Assembly: GCA_036500345.1 (NCBI GenBank)
Contig: DASYCE010000007.1
Location: 274,199 to 338,198, forward strand
Direction: 5' to 3'
DNA length: 64,000 nucleotides
Source of the DNA: Gemmatimonadales bacterium
GTDB taxonomy: Bacteria > Gemmatimonadota > Gemmatimonadetes > Gemmatimonadales > GWC2-71-9
Part shown: positions 7,520 through 16,665 of the stretch, piece by piece
How positions within the stretch are numbered: position 1 is the first letter of the stretch
Layout of the letters: each line of letters starts with the position of its first letter
Made by a program: the position numbers and the translations under genes
Notes under the pieces: model-generated
Seen by the model: the letters and a program-made list of their open reading frames with translations, nothing else
Told to the model about the DNA's origin: nothing
Databases searched by the model: none

Positions 7520-9187
7520 ATGCCGGATTTCAACTCATTGCGCCGCCGTGGCACGCCCCGAGTGGCGTGTGGCGTGTTGATCCTTGCCACGATCGCCGCA
7601 CCAGCCGCGATGGCACAGCGCCCGGCGACCAACCCCACCATCGTTTACGCCGTCGGCAAGGAGCCGACAATTCCGATTCCGCTCTTCACGCGGAATGAGC
7701 AAGCCAACGACGACGTTTCGGATCAGCTCTTTCTCCACCTGGTCGGCTACGGGCCCACCGGCAGCGTCAGCGGCGATCACGCCATGATCCCCGCCCTCGC
7801 CCGAAGCTGGCGGCGCGTCGATCCGCTGACGCTCGTCTTCGAGATCGATCCTCGCGCACGCTGGCAGGACGGTGCGCCGGTCACTGCACACGACGTCGTG
7901 TTCACCTGGCAGCTGGCGAACAATCCGGTGGTTGGCAGCGATCAGAGCCGGCTCGAACCAATCGCCGAGGTCGAGGCGACGGGCGACCGCAGCGTGCGGG
8001 TCCGCTTCAAGCGCGCTTCTGCGGAGCAGGTGTACACCTTCGGTTTCCTGATGCAGCCGCTCCCGTCGCATCTCCTCGAGCGCGTCGCCGCCGAGGGAAT
8101 CACTACTTCCGATTTCGCGCGCCGTCCCATTGGCGACGGCCCGTTTCGCTTCGGCCGCCGGGTGGCGGGACAGTTGCTCGAGCTCGACGCCGATTCGACC
8201 TTCTTTCTTGGCCGTCCCACGATTTCGCGCGTGATCTTCCGGTATGTCGAAGATGCCAACGCGCGGGTGACGCTCTTTCTCACCGGCGAAACCGACATTC
8301 TCGACGTGATCCCCGAGCCGGCGATGGCGCAGATCCGTACGCGCGCCGATGCCCGGCTGATCGCGGTGCCATCCAATGACCTGATCTCGTTCGTCTTCAA
8401 CACCCGGTCACCGGCCGACACCGCGCGACCGCATCCGATCTTCAATGATCCGCGCGTCCGCCAGGCGCTGACACTGGCGATCGATCGCACCACGATTGCG
8501 CGGTCGATCTTCGATCCCGGCGCGACCGCTCCCGACGCGGCGCAATCGGCGATCTGGAGCTGGATCACACCGGGCGTCGCGCCGCATCCCGCACCCGACG
8601 TGGCACGCGCGCGGGCACTCCTCGCGCAGGCCGGCTGGCGCGATGCCCGCGGTGACGGAGTGCTCGCCAAGGATGGCGTACCGCTCCACTTCTCGATCCT
8701 CTATCCGTCGTCGAGCGCCATCCGCAACACCGCGGCACTGCAGGCGCAGCAGATGTGGCGTGCGATCGGCGCATCGGTCGATCTCGATCGCGTCGAAGGA
8801 CCGGTCTTTGGCGCGCGGCTGCCAACCGGCCGATGGGACGTGATCGTCAATCGCGTGGGGGAAGATCCGACGCCAAGTTCGCTGGTGCAGAGCTGGTCGT
8901 GCAGTGCGGCCCACCGCGCCGGGTCGACGAACTACGCGCGCTGGTGCGATTCGACCTTCGACCGGCTGGTGACCACGGCAACCACGGCGAAGGACCAACC
9001 GGCGGCGTGGCGTGCAGTGCTGGCACGGATGGCGGAGGAGCGCCCCGCGATCTTCTTCGCCGCGTCGACGACGCCGATTGCAATTCAACGGCGCTACGAC
9101 AATGTGATCGTCTGGCCGTCGCGCACCTGGCTGTCGCTCTGGCAATGGCGCGTGCGACCCGCCGACGCGCTCCCGCGCGACCGCTGA
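7520..9187 (+). CDS. Peptide ABC transporter substrate-binding protein (SBP family 5)
   Basis: A 555-residue periplasmic solute receptor with an N-terminal signal peptide ending near AAPAAMAQ (about residue 33). It shows the family-5 pattern: ALARSWRRVDPLTLVFEI near the front, DGAPVTAHDVVFTW in the first lobe, the FNDPRVRQALTLAIDR segment and a long C-terminal lobe. These receptors bind di- or oligopeptides, or occasionally nickel or sugars; the ligand cannot be read here. It is first of a five-gene importer (receptor, two permeases, two ATPases), followed after one base by the first permease. The ATG next to an in-frame GTG was chosen because a GAGG lies just upstream. Confidence 0.88.
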   Translation: MPDFNSLRRRGTPRVACGVLILATIAAPAAMAQRPATNPTIVYAVGKEPTIPIPLFTRNEQANDDVSDQLFLHLVGYGPTGSVSGDHAMIPALARSWRRVDPLTLVFEIDPRARWQDGAPVTAHDVVFTWQLANNPVVGSDQSRLEPIAEVEATGDRSVRVRFKRASAEQVYTFGFLMQPLPSHLLERVAAEGITTSDFARRPIGDGPFRFGRRVAGQLLELDADSTFFLGRPTISRVIFRYVEDANARVTLFLTGETDILDVIPEPAMAQIRTRADARLIAVPSNDLISFVFNTRSPADTARPHPIFNDPRVRQALTLAIDRTTIARSIFDPGATAPDAAQSAIWSWITPGVAPHPAPDVARARALLAQAGWRDARGDGVLAKDGVPLHFSILYPSSSAIRNTAALQAQQMWRAIGASVDLDRVEGPVFGARLPTGRWDVIVNRVGEDPTPSSLVQSWSCSAAHRAGSTNYARWCDSTFDRLVTTATTAKDQPAAWRAVLARMAEERPAIFFAASTTPIAIQRRYDNVIVWPSRTWLSLWQWRVRPADALPRDR

Positions 9188-9188
9188 C

Positions 9189-10160
9189 GTGATTCGCTGG
9201 ATCGCCGGCCGCGCCACCGAAGCCGCGCTCACCGCGGCGTTGGCGTTCGTGGTGCTCGTGATCCTTCTGCACCTCCTGCCGGGCGACCCGCTCACCGCGG
9301 TGCTGCGCGATCACCCGGCTGATCCGGCAGTTGTCGCTGCCCTGCGCCATCGCTGGGGGACCGACCGCACCATCTGGCAATCATTGATCGCCTTCGGCGG
9401 TGGCCTGCTCCACGGCGATCTCGGCGTGTCGGTCTCCGAGCAGCGCGACGTGTTGACGGTGATCGGCGAGCGGCTCCCCGCAACGTTGCTGCTCGCCGGG
9501 TTGACGTTGCTCGTCGACTTCACGATCGGGCTCGCCCTCGGCGTCTGGTCCGCGCTTCATCCCGAATCGATCCGGGCGCGACTGGTCGGCGCGCTCACTG
9601 TGATCGGATACGCACTCCCCGCCTTCGTCATCGGCCTCGTGCTGGTGTGGATCTTCGCCGTCAAACTTGGATGGTTCCCGCCGAGCGGTGTGAGCGATCC
9701 GTTGTTGTCGCCATCGGCCGGAATCATGGCCGTCCTCGCCGACCGCGCTCGGCATATCGCGCTGCCGCTCGCCGCGCTGGTCATCGCCACGCTGGCGGTA
9801 CCGCTTCGTCAGCAACGCACCAGCGCGCTCGCGACGGCAGGGCAACCGTGGGTGGCCGCGGCACGGGCGCGAGGCGTCCGGCCGGCGCTGGTCGCGTGGC
9901 GTCACTGCTGGCGCCCCGCGCTCACGCCGATCGTGACTCTGCTCGGGCTCTGGCTGCCGATGCTCGTTGCGGGGTCGGTCTTCGTCGAATCGGTCTTCGC
10001 GTGGCCGGGCGTCGGGCTCCTCCTGGCGCAGGCCACTGCGGAACGGGACATCCCGCTCGTCATGGCGACCGGGCTGGTGCTGATCTGCGTGATCCAGCTG
10101 GGATCACTCCTCGCCGATTTCCTCTATCGCGTCGTCGATCCGGCGCAGCGCCCAGCGTGA
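9189..10160 (+). CDS. Peptide ABC transporter permease, DppB/OppB type
   Basis: A 323-residue inner-membrane permease with about six transmembrane segments, an N-terminal membrane anchor ending in the LLPGDPLTAVL motif typical of DppB, and the long periplasmic loop after it. The EAA-type cytoplasmic loop that contacts the ATPase lies around LATAGQPWVAAARARGVRPALVAWRHCWRPAL. The start is GTG, one base after the receptor stop. The end overlaps the next permease (GTGA), which supports an obligate operon. Confidence 0.9.
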   Translation: MIRWIAGRATEAALTAALAFVVLVILLHLLPGDPLTAVLRDHPADPAVVAALRHRWGTDRTIWQSLIAFGGGLLHGDLGVSVSEQRDVLTVIGERLPATLLLAGLTLLVDFTIGLALGVWSALHPESIRARLVGALTVIGYALPAFVIGLVLVWIFAVKLGWFPPSGVSDPLLSPSAGIMAVLADRARHIALPLAALVIATLAVPLRQQRTSALATAGQPWVAAARARGVRPALVAWRHCWRPALTPIVTLLGLWLPMLVAGSVFVESVFAWPGVGLLLAQATAERDIPLVMATGLVLICVIQLGSLLADFLYRVVDPAQRPA

Positions 10161-10963
10161 CGCGCTCCGGAATGGTCGGACTGGCGCTCCTCGTGCTGTT
10201 GGCGTTTTTCGCGCTGCTCGGCCCGCTGGTCGCACCCGATCCCGCGCGTCAGTTTGACCTGATCAGCGCCACACTGCTCCACCCCTCCGCGGTGCACTGG
10301 CTGGGGACCGATCAGCTCTCCCGCGACATCTTCGCGCGGCTGGCCGGCGGAGCCCGGGTGTCGCTCACGATTGGCGTCGTCGCGGTCGCCGTCGCCGGCG
10401 TGATCGGATCACTGCTGGGGCTGGCCGGCGGCGCGCTCCCCGGACTCGGAGGCCACATCGTGACGCGGTGCATCGACCTCGGCCTCTCGATCCCGCGCGT
10501 GGTGGTGCTCCTCGTGATCCTGGCCGGAATCGGCGACGTGCCGCCGCTGGTGCTCGGCGTTGTGCTCGGCATCACCGGCTGGCCGGCGGTCGCGCGTCTC
10601 GTGCGCGGCGAAACGCTGCGCCTCCGGCACGCCCTCTTCGTCGGCGCGGCCGAAGCACTGGGTGCCACGCCGGGGCGCGTCGTCTCTCGCGAGATCTTTC
10701 CCGGCACACTGCCGGCGGTCCTCGTCGCCAGCACCCTCGGCCTCGCCGATGCGATCCTCCTCGAGGCGGGCCTCTCGTTCATCGGCGTCGGAGTCCGGCC
10801 GCCGGCACCGTCGTGGGGGAGCATGATCTTCGAGGCACGGGACTACCTCGCATCAGCGCCGTGGCTGCTCATCGGCCCCTGCGTGGCCTTGGTGGTGGCG
10901 ACCTCCGCCGCCACATTGCTCGGCGACGCACTGCGCCAATCCCTGCAACCCGATTCCCGATGA
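10157..10963 (+). CDS. Peptide ABC transporter permease, DppC/OppC type
   Basis: A 268-residue second permease of the importer. The N-terminal helix and the HWLGTDQLSRDIFARLAGGA motif are classic for DppC, and the EAA loop reads GAAEALGATPGRVVSREIFP. The C-terminal segment SFIGVGVRPPAPSWGSMI is also diagnostic. It is slightly shorter at the N-terminus than many DppC proteins. The GTG start overlaps the previous stop by 4 bases; the stop overlaps the next ATG by 4 bases. Confidence 0.9.
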   Translation: MTRSGMVGLALLVLLAFFALLGPLVAPDPARQFDLISATLLHPSAVHWLGTDQLSRDIFARLAGGARVSLTIGVVAVAVAGVIGSLLGLAGGALPGLGGHIVTRCIDLGLSIPRVVVLLVILAGIGDVPPLVLGVVLGITGWPAVARLVRGETLRLRHALFVGAAEALGATPGRVVSREIFPGTLPAVLVASTLGLADAILLEAGLSFIGVGVRPPAPSWGSMIFEARDYLASAPWLLIGPCVALVVATSAATLLGDALRQSLQPDSR

Positions 10964-11940
10964 CGCCGCTCCTCGAGGTGTCCGACCTGCACGTCACGTT
11001 TCCGCGGACCGGCGCTGCTGCGCTGGAGCCGGTGGACGACGTGTCGTTCACTATCGAGCGCGGCGAACTGGTCGCGCTGGTCGGCGAATCGGGGTGCGGC
11101 AAGACGCTGACGGGGCTCGCGCTGCCGCGTCTCCTCCCGCGCGGCGCCGAACTCGGTCCCCGGACATCGATCCGTCTCGGCGGAGATGAACTCACTGCGC
11201 TCGATGAACGCGCATTGCGCCACTACCGCGGCCGCCGGATCGGGATGGTCTTCCAGGATCCGATGACCTCCCTCAATCCGGTGATGCGCGTTGGCGATCA
11301 GGTCGCAGAAGCGATTCACGCGCACGAAAAGGTGTCGCGGCGGGATGCCCGCGCTCGGGTGCTCTCGCTTCTGACCGAAGTCGGGATCGCCGATCCGCAG
11401 TCGCGCATTGATGCCTTCCCGCACCAGATGAGCGGCGGAATGCGGCAGCGTGTCCTTATCGCGATGGCGCTGGCGGCGGGGCCCGAGCTCCTCATCGCCG
11501 ACGAACCGACCACTGCGCTCGACGTCACGGTGCAGGCGCAGATTCTCGAACTCCTCGACCGGTTGCGCCAGAACCACGGAATGGCGGTACTGCTGATCAC
11601 CCACGATCTCGGGATCGTGGCTGGCCGAGCCGATCGCGTACTGGTGATGTACGCCGGGCGTATCGTCGAGTCGGCGCCGACGGCGCAGCTCTTCGCGCAT
11701 CCGGCGCACCCGTACACGCAGGGTCTGTTCGCCTCGATCCCGCGGCTCGACGCCGGCGCCACACGGCTCACGCCGATCCGCGGCAGCGTGCCCCGCCCCG
11801 ATCAATGGCCTCCGGGGTGCCGATTCAATCCTCGCTGCCCGGTGGCTATCCCGCGCTGCACCGTCGAACGTCCGCCGCTCGACGAAGTGGCACCTGGCCA
11901 GCGCGCCGCCTGCTGGGTTGCACTCGCGGAGTCACGATGA
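10960..11940 (+). CDS. Peptide ABC transporter ATP-binding protein, DppD type
   Basis: A 326-residue ATPase powering the importer. Walker A GESGCGKT, Q-loop FQDPMTSLNP, signature MSGGMRQRV, Walker B LLIADEPTTALD and the H-loop ITHDLGIV are all intact. The C-terminal oligopeptide domain carries the conserved cysteines in GCRFNPRCPVAIPRC, as in DppD and OppD. The ATG overlaps the permease stop (ATGA), and its own stop overlaps the next ATPase start. Confidence 0.93.
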   Translation: MTPLLEVSDLHVTFPRTGAAALEPVDDVSFTIERGELVALVGESGCGKTLTGLALPRLLPRGAELGPRTSIRLGGDELTALDERALRHYRGRRIGMVFQDPMTSLNPVMRVGDQVAEAIHAHEKVSRRDARARVLSLLTEVGIADPQSRIDAFPHQMSGGMRQRVLIAMALAAGPELLIADEPTTALDVTVQAQILELLDRLRQNHGMAVLLITHDLGIVAGRADRVLVMYAGRIVESAPTAQLFAHPAHPYTQGLFASIPRLDAGATRLTPIRGSVPRPDQWPPGCRFNPRCPVAIPRCTVERPPLDEVAPGQRAACWVALAESR

Positions 11941-12941
11941 CAGCGCCGCTCGTGAGCGTGGAGCATCTCGTCAAGCATTTTCGTGGCGGCGCGATGTTCA
12001 GCCGCCAGGCGACGGTCAAGGCGGTCGAGGATGTCTCATTCACGATTGCCGCCGGAGAGACACTGGGACTGGTCGGCGAATCCGGGAGCGGCAAGACCAC
12101 CGTCGGCCGCACGGTGTTGCGTCTCGAGCTTCCCACCGATGGCGTGGTGCGCTTCGATGGCGTCGATCTCGCGACGCTTGCGCCGCGTGACCTGCGCGCG
12201 TTGCGGCGACGGATGCAGATCATTTTCCAGGACCCGTTCGCGTCGCTCAATCCGCGGCGAACCGTCGGCGCGTCGGTCGCCGAAGGGATCGAGATTCACA
12301 AGCTCGCGCCCAAGCGCGAGATCCCGGCGATGGTCGGTCGGCTCCTCGAGGAAGTCGGCCTCGATCCGTCGTACGCCTCGAAGTACCCGCACGAATTTTC
12401 CGGCGGCCAGCGCCAGCGGATCGGTATCGCCCGCGCCCTCGCCGTTTCCCCGGCGTTCATCGTGTGCGACGAACCGGTGTCGGCGCTGGACGTGTCGGTC
12501 CAGGCGCAGGTACTCAACCTGCTCCTCGACCTCCGCGACCAGCGCGGCCTGGCGTACCTCTTCATTGCGCACGACCTGGCGGTGGTGCGGCAGATCGCCC
12601 ATCGCATCGCGGTGATGTACCTCGGGACGATCGTCGAGATCGGCGCAGCGCGCACGGTGATCGACACGCCACGCCACCCGTACACGCAGGCGCTTGTCTC
12701 CGCCGTGCCGGAACCCGATCCCGGCCGGGGGCGCGACCGGATCATTCTCGCCGGCGATCCGCCGTCACCCGCAGCGCCACCACCCGGCTGTCCCTTCGTG
12801 ACCCGGTGCTTTCATCCTCACAAGGATGAGCGTTGCGTCACCGAACGCCCGGTCCTCCGGCCGGTGGAAGGCCGCGACGTCGCCTGCCACTATGCCGAGA
12901 TCGTCGCACCCGCCCATGCGAGTGCCACCACGCACGGATAG
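11937..12941 (+). CDS. Peptide ABC transporter ATP-binding protein, DppF type
   Basis: A 334-residue partner ATPase with Walker A GESGSGKTT, Q-loop FQDPFASLNPRRTV, signature FSGGQRQRIGIARAL, Walker B FIVCDEPVSALD and H-loop IAHDLAVV. The C-terminal PHRHPYTQAL-like region and the Cys-containing GCPFVTRCFHP tail are typical of DppF. With the upstream DppD-type protein it would form the heterodimeric motor. It ends the importer operon; a 61-bp gap follows before the M61 protease gene, holding only a short GCGCG-TTTTT-CGCGC hairpin. Confidence 0.93.
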   Translation: MTAPLVSVEHLVKHFRGGAMFSRQATVKAVEDVSFTIAAGETLGLVGESGSGKTTVGRTVLRLELPTDGVVRFDGVDLATLAPRDLRALRRRMQIIFQDPFASLNPRRTVGASVAEGIEIHKLAPKREIPAMVGRLLEEVGLDPSYASKYPHEFSGGQRQRIGIARALAVSPAFIVCDEPVSALDVSVQAQVLNLLLDLRDQRGLAYLFIAHDLAVVRQIAHRIAVMYLGTIVEIGAARTVIDTPRHPYTQALVSAVPEPDPGRGRDRIILAGDPPSPAAPPPGCPFVTRCFHPHKDERCVTERPVLRPVEGRDVACHYAEIVAPAHASATTHG

Positions 12942-13002
12942 CAGATGCGCGTTTTTCGCGCCGCTGCTTTATTTTGCGCCGTCCCTCACATCACTGGCTT
13001 CC

Positions 13003-14922
13003 ATGCGCTCTCGCCTCGCCGTTGTCGCGTCCTTCGTTGCGGCCTTCGCCGTGCCGCACACTTCCCTGCTCGCTCAACTTCATCCGGTGACATGTTGCAA
13101 CAAGGGACCGGTGATCGTCTACGACATCTCGTTCCCCAATGCGATGCACCATGAAGCGAACGTCAAGGCGACCTTCACGGCGCTCCCCGCGACGCCGGTG
13201 AATTTCCGGATGGCGCGATCGTCGACCGGCCGGTACGCGCTGGCCGAGTTCTCCAAGAATGTTCATTCGGTGACGGCGGTGAACTCGAAGGGGAAGGCGT
13301 TGGCGGTAACCCATCCTGATCCGTACAGCTGGACCGTCTCGGGCCACGACGGCACCGTGACGCTCAGCTACGTCGTCTACGCCAATGTCGGCAGCGGGAC
13401 GTACCCCGGGTTCAATCCGGAGCAGGAGCATATCCAGCCGCAGGGGACCTTCGTCTACGTGAAGGGTCTCGAGGCGCGGCCGATCCGGGTGACCTTCCAT
13501 CGTCTCGATCCGTCGTGGACCATCGCGACCCAGCTGGTGCCGACGAAGGATTCCGAGACGTTCACCGCACCGGGAATGCAGTACCTCTTCGATTCGCCCA
13601 CGCACCTCGGCAACCTGCAGTGGCGCGAATGGACCGAGACCCACGACGGCGTGAAGCAGACGTGGCGCGTCTCGCTCGACGATCCGACCGGGCCGCAGGC
13701 GATCGATGCCTACGCCGAAGGCGCCCGCAAGATCGTGCATGAGGCCGGTGCCGTGTATGGCGAATTCCCCAAGTTCGACTACGGCACCTACACCTTCGTT
13801 GCCTGCTATCGCTCCGACTGCCAGAGCGACGGGATGGAGCATCGCAATTCCACCAGCGTGACAGGCAACAGCATGAATGGCAACGGCGTCGCCGGGCTCA
13901 GCACCCTGGCGCACGAGTACTTCCACTCGTGGAACGTCAAGCGGATCCGCCCCAAGGGAATCGAGCCGTTCGACTACGACCGCGCCAACATGACCGACGG
14001 TCTCTGGATCGCCGAAGGATTCACGCAATACTACGGTCCGCTCCTCGAAGAACGCGCCGGCGTCACGCAGCCGCCCAACACAATCCGCGGACTCGGCAAC
14101 ACCATCAACGCGGTGGCGAATTCGCCGGGCCGGCTCTACTTCGGACCGATCGGGATGAGCAACCAGGCGCCGTTCCGCGATGGCGCCGCTGCCGCCGACG
14201 CGCCCAATCCCAACACGTTCATTTCGTATTACACCTACGGCGCCGGCATCGCGATCGCCCTCGACTTCTCGCTGCGCGCCAAGGGGAAGTCGCTCGACGA
14301 CTTCATGCGCACCATGTGGCTCGACTTCGGCAAGCCCGAGATTCCCTACTCGATGCACGACGCCCGCCATGCGTTGATCACGACGTCGGGTGACTCCGCA
14401 TGGGCGGTCGACTTCTGGACGCGCTACGTCGAAGGACACGATCTCCCCGACTATGCGACGCTGCTCGACCGCGCCGGGATCATCGTGCGGAAGAGTGCGG
14501 CAGGGCAGCCGTGGATCGGCGGGGGAGTCGGTGCCGGATTCGGTGGTCGCGGCGGACGTGGTGGCGGTCGTGCCGGCCGTGGCGGTGCCGCCGTCGCGCC
14601 GGGCGATACCACCGCGCGCGTGTCCAGCGCACCTGCGAACTCGCCGCTGTACGCCGCCGGCCTCGACGTCGGTGATGTGATCACCAGCGTCGACGGGAAG
14701 ACGATCGCATCGAGCGGTGAGTTCGATGCTGCGCTCACGGCGCACAAGCCTGGCGACCGGATGAGCGTGACCTACACCAACACCGCCGGTCAGAAGAGCA
14801 CCACGATCACCATCGGCGAAAATCCGGCGCTGCAGACGGTCACCTACGAGGATGCCGGGCGCACGCCGTCGGCGGAGCAGCTGGCGTTCCGCAACGCGTG
14901 GCTCGCCTCCAAGGCGAAATGA
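13003..14922 (+). CDS. Secreted M61 family metallopeptidase with PDZ domain
   Basis: A 639-residue protein with a signal peptide (to about LLAQ, residue 26), an M61 N-terminal domain, a gluzincin catalytic domain and a C-terminal PDZ domain. The zinc motif is HEYFH (H304-H308) followed by NVKRIRPKG, with E338 in LWIAEGFTQYY as the third ligand. A Gly/Arg-rich stretch at about 513-530 links it to the PDZ (NSPLYAAGLDVGDVITSVDG). Known M61 enzymes are aminopeptidases preferring Gly/Ala/Asp-type N-termini; the actual substrate is unknown. Next to a peptide importer it may supply peptides to it, which is inference. Its stop overlaps the PhzF-like start. Confidence 0.9.
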   Translation: MRSRLAVVASFVAAFAVPHTSLLAQLHPVTCCNKGPVIVYDISFPNAMHHEANVKATFTALPATPVNFRMARSSTGRYALAEFSKNVHSVTAVNSKGKALAVTHPDPYSWTVSGHDGTVTLSYVVYANVGSGTYPGFNPEQEHIQPQGTFVYVKGLEARPIRVTFHRLDPSWTIATQLVPTKDSETFTAPGMQYLFDSPTHLGNLQWREWTETHDGVKQTWRVSLDDPTGPQAIDAYAEGARKIVHEAGAVYGEFPKFDYGTYTFVACYRSDCQSDGMEHRNSTSVTGNSMNGNGVAGLSTLAHEYFHSWNVKRIRPKGIEPFDYDRANMTDGLWIAEGFTQYYGPLLEERAGVTQPPNTIRGLGNTINAVANSPGRLYFGPIGMSNQAPFRDGAAAADAPNPNTFISYYTYGAGIAIALDFSLRAKGKSLDDFMRTMWLDFGKPEIPYSMHDARHALITTSGDSAWAVDFWTRYVEGHDLPDYATLLDRAGIIVRKSAAGQPWIGGGVGAGFGGRGGRGGGRAGRGGAAVAPGDTTARVSSAPANSPLYAAGLDVGDVITSVDGKTIASSGEFDAALTAHKPGDRMSVTYTNTAGQKSTTITIGENPALQTVTYEDAGRTPSAEQLAFRNAWLASKAK

Positions 14923-15728
14923 GCGCGCGCGAGTACGACCTCCACCTGATTGACGCCTTCGCCGACGGTCCCTTCGCCGGCAATCCCGCGGCGGTCGTCC
15001 TCGTGGACGCGCCGCCGCCGGATCGGTGGATGCAGCAGCTGGCGATGGAGATGAATCAGGCGGAGACCGCCTTCCTCCTTCCCCAGGACGATGGGTACTC
15101 GCTGCGGTGGTTCACGCCGCGAAGCGAAGTCGATCTCTGCGGCCATGCGACCCTCGCCAGCGCGCACTACCTCTGGGGTCAGGGGATTCTTTCCCCCGAT
15201 GATACCGCCCGCTTTCAGACCCGAAGCGGCCTCCTCACTGCGACGCATTCGAAGGACGGCATCACCCTCGATTTCCCGGCAATCGCGTCGACGCCGGTGG
15301 CGATGCCGCACGATGCAGCGCGAGTGTTGGGCGGTGAAGTCGTGGAAGCGATGCACGGAGGATTCACGGTGATTTGCCGTCTCGGATCCGCAGCGCAGGT
15401 GCGCGATTGCAGCCCCGACCTCGGCGCAATCACGAGCTGGAATCCGAAGGGTGGCGTCGTGGTCACCGCGCTGAGTGATCGGGAGGGGATCGACTTCATT
15501 TCCCGGTGCTTTTTCCCGGCGCTCGGCGTGCCGGAGGATCCGGTCACCGGGTCGGCGCACTGCGTCCTCGTGCCGTACTGGCATCGGCAACTGGGAAAGA
15601 CGGCGTTGACCGCATACCAGGCGTCGTCCCGCGGGGGAACGCTTCGCTGCGAATTGCGCGGCGAGCGCGTGACATTGACCGGCCGGGCCGTCACGACTAT
15701 GCGCGGAAAGGTTGCCGCGGCCCGCTAG
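14919..15728 (+). CDS. PhzF family isomerase/epimerase-like protein
   Basis: A 269-residue member of the PhzF/diaminopimelate-epimerase fold, two similar halves, cytoplasmic. The catalytic Glu is E49 in MNQAETAFLLP. The paired family motifs DAFADGPFAGNPAAVV, WFTPRSEVDLCGHATLA and GVPEDPVTGSAHCVLVPYW are all present. PhzF itself acts in phenazine synthesis, but no phenazine genes are here, so a general isomerase role of unknown substrate is more likely. ATGA overlap with the M61 gene. Its TAG stop overlaps the TAG of the convergent gene inside one CTAG palindrome. Confidence 0.88.
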   Translation: MSAREYDLHLIDAFADGPFAGNPAAVVLVDAPPPDRWMQQLAMEMNQAETAFLLPQDDGYSLRWFTPRSEVDLCGHATLASAHYLWGQGILSPDDTARFQTRSGLLTATHSKDGITLDFPAIASTPVAMPHDAARVLGGEVVEAMHGGFTVICRLGSAAQVRDCSPDLGAITSWNPKGGVVVTALSDREGIDFISRCFFPALGVPEDPVTGSAHCVLVPYWHRQLGKTALTAYQASSRGGTLRCELRGERVTLTGRAVTTMRGKVAAAR

Positions 15729-16489
15729 TTCGTCGGCTTGGCTCCCTGCGGAAGGCCGAGAAGGAGTCGGCGGACCACGCCGAGCAGTTCATTGTCGCGA
15801 TTGACCAACTCGATGCGCCGGACCGACCGCCCTTCGGCGGCAATCCAGAGCCGGGTGCGCACCGGCCCGATGTCGGCGCTCACTACCCACAATTCGCGGC
15901 CCGCCATGTCGGGACGCTCCTGCATGTCCATCTCGGTCTGGACCTCGAAACGCAGCCACTCCCATCCCCGCGGCGCGGTGTCGACCACCACCGGTATCAA
16001 CCCGTGATATCCGCCTCCCAATGGCATCGATGCGATGACCAGCTCCATGCCGAGCGCGGAGTACGGTTCGACATCTTCGGTTTCGATCCGGCGCGTCGTC
16101 GATCCGTTGATTGATCGGAAGATCCGCTCGACCACCCGCCGGTTGTAGTGGACGATATACGTCCCTTTGTTGGTCCATCGCCATGTCGCAATCGGCCGCA
16201 GCGTCGTCCGGTCGAGAAGCACCGAGTCGCCCGTCATCCGTTCACCGGTGGTGAAATGACGAACCTGCTGAAGCATGACGCGGCCACCGATGTGGACAAT
16301 GTCGATCGCAATCGACCCTTCCGGCGCCGACGCGTCATCATCCTTGATCTTGGTAGTCAGCCAGCCGACACTCGGCTTGACGCGCCCGCCGACCGGTTCG
16401 GGCGGTGCGTCGTCGTACGGCAGGCTCATGCCGATGGTGCTGCACGCCGACAGCACGACGAGTGCAGGGACGACTGTACGCGCCCACAT
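15725..16489 (-). CDS. Predicted lipoprotein of unknown function, 254 aa
   Basis: The N-terminus WARTVVPALVVLSACS has a hydrophobic segment and a good lipobox (LSAC), so the product is likely an envelope lipoprotein. The rest is beta-rich with repeated Val/Ile strands, similar in feel to DUF3108-type or outer-membrane-attached proteins, but I cannot assign a family. The ATG was taken as start; a TTG 18 bases upstream would only lengthen the n-region. It is divergent from the DUF1800 gene across 176 bp and convergent with the PhzF-like gene, with stop codons overlapping. Confidence 0.7.
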   Translation of the reverse strand: MWARTVVPALVVLSACSTIGMSLPYDDAPPEPVGGRVKPSVGWLTTKIKDDDASAPEGSIAIDIVHIGGRVMLQQVRHFTTGERMTGDSVLLDRTTLRPIATWRWTNKGTYIVHYNRRVVERIFRSINGSTTRRIETEDVEPYSALGMELVIASMPLGGGYHGLIPVVVDTAPRGWEWLRFEVQTEMDMQERPDMAGRELWVVSADIGPVRTRLWIAAEGRSVRRIELVNRDNELLGVVRRLLLGLPQGAKPTN

Positions 16490-16665
16490 TCTCAAGGGTA
16501 CAATCAAGGCAACTGGTCTCCCGGTCCTGGGCTATCAGGACGGTAGCGGCCACTGGTGGCACGGCACCTGTATCGTTGGGGCAGCGCCAAACAATAACCA
16601 CGGCGCCCCGCTTCACCCACTGGCGGGAAGCTTAACCCGCACCGCGCGGAATCGTCCTAGAAAGC

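Noticed and set aside
12991..14745. A 584-codon minus-strand frame opposite the M61 gene
   Set aside because: Antisense shadow: no signal, motif or plausible ribosome site, while the M61 zinc motif is intact on the plus strand.
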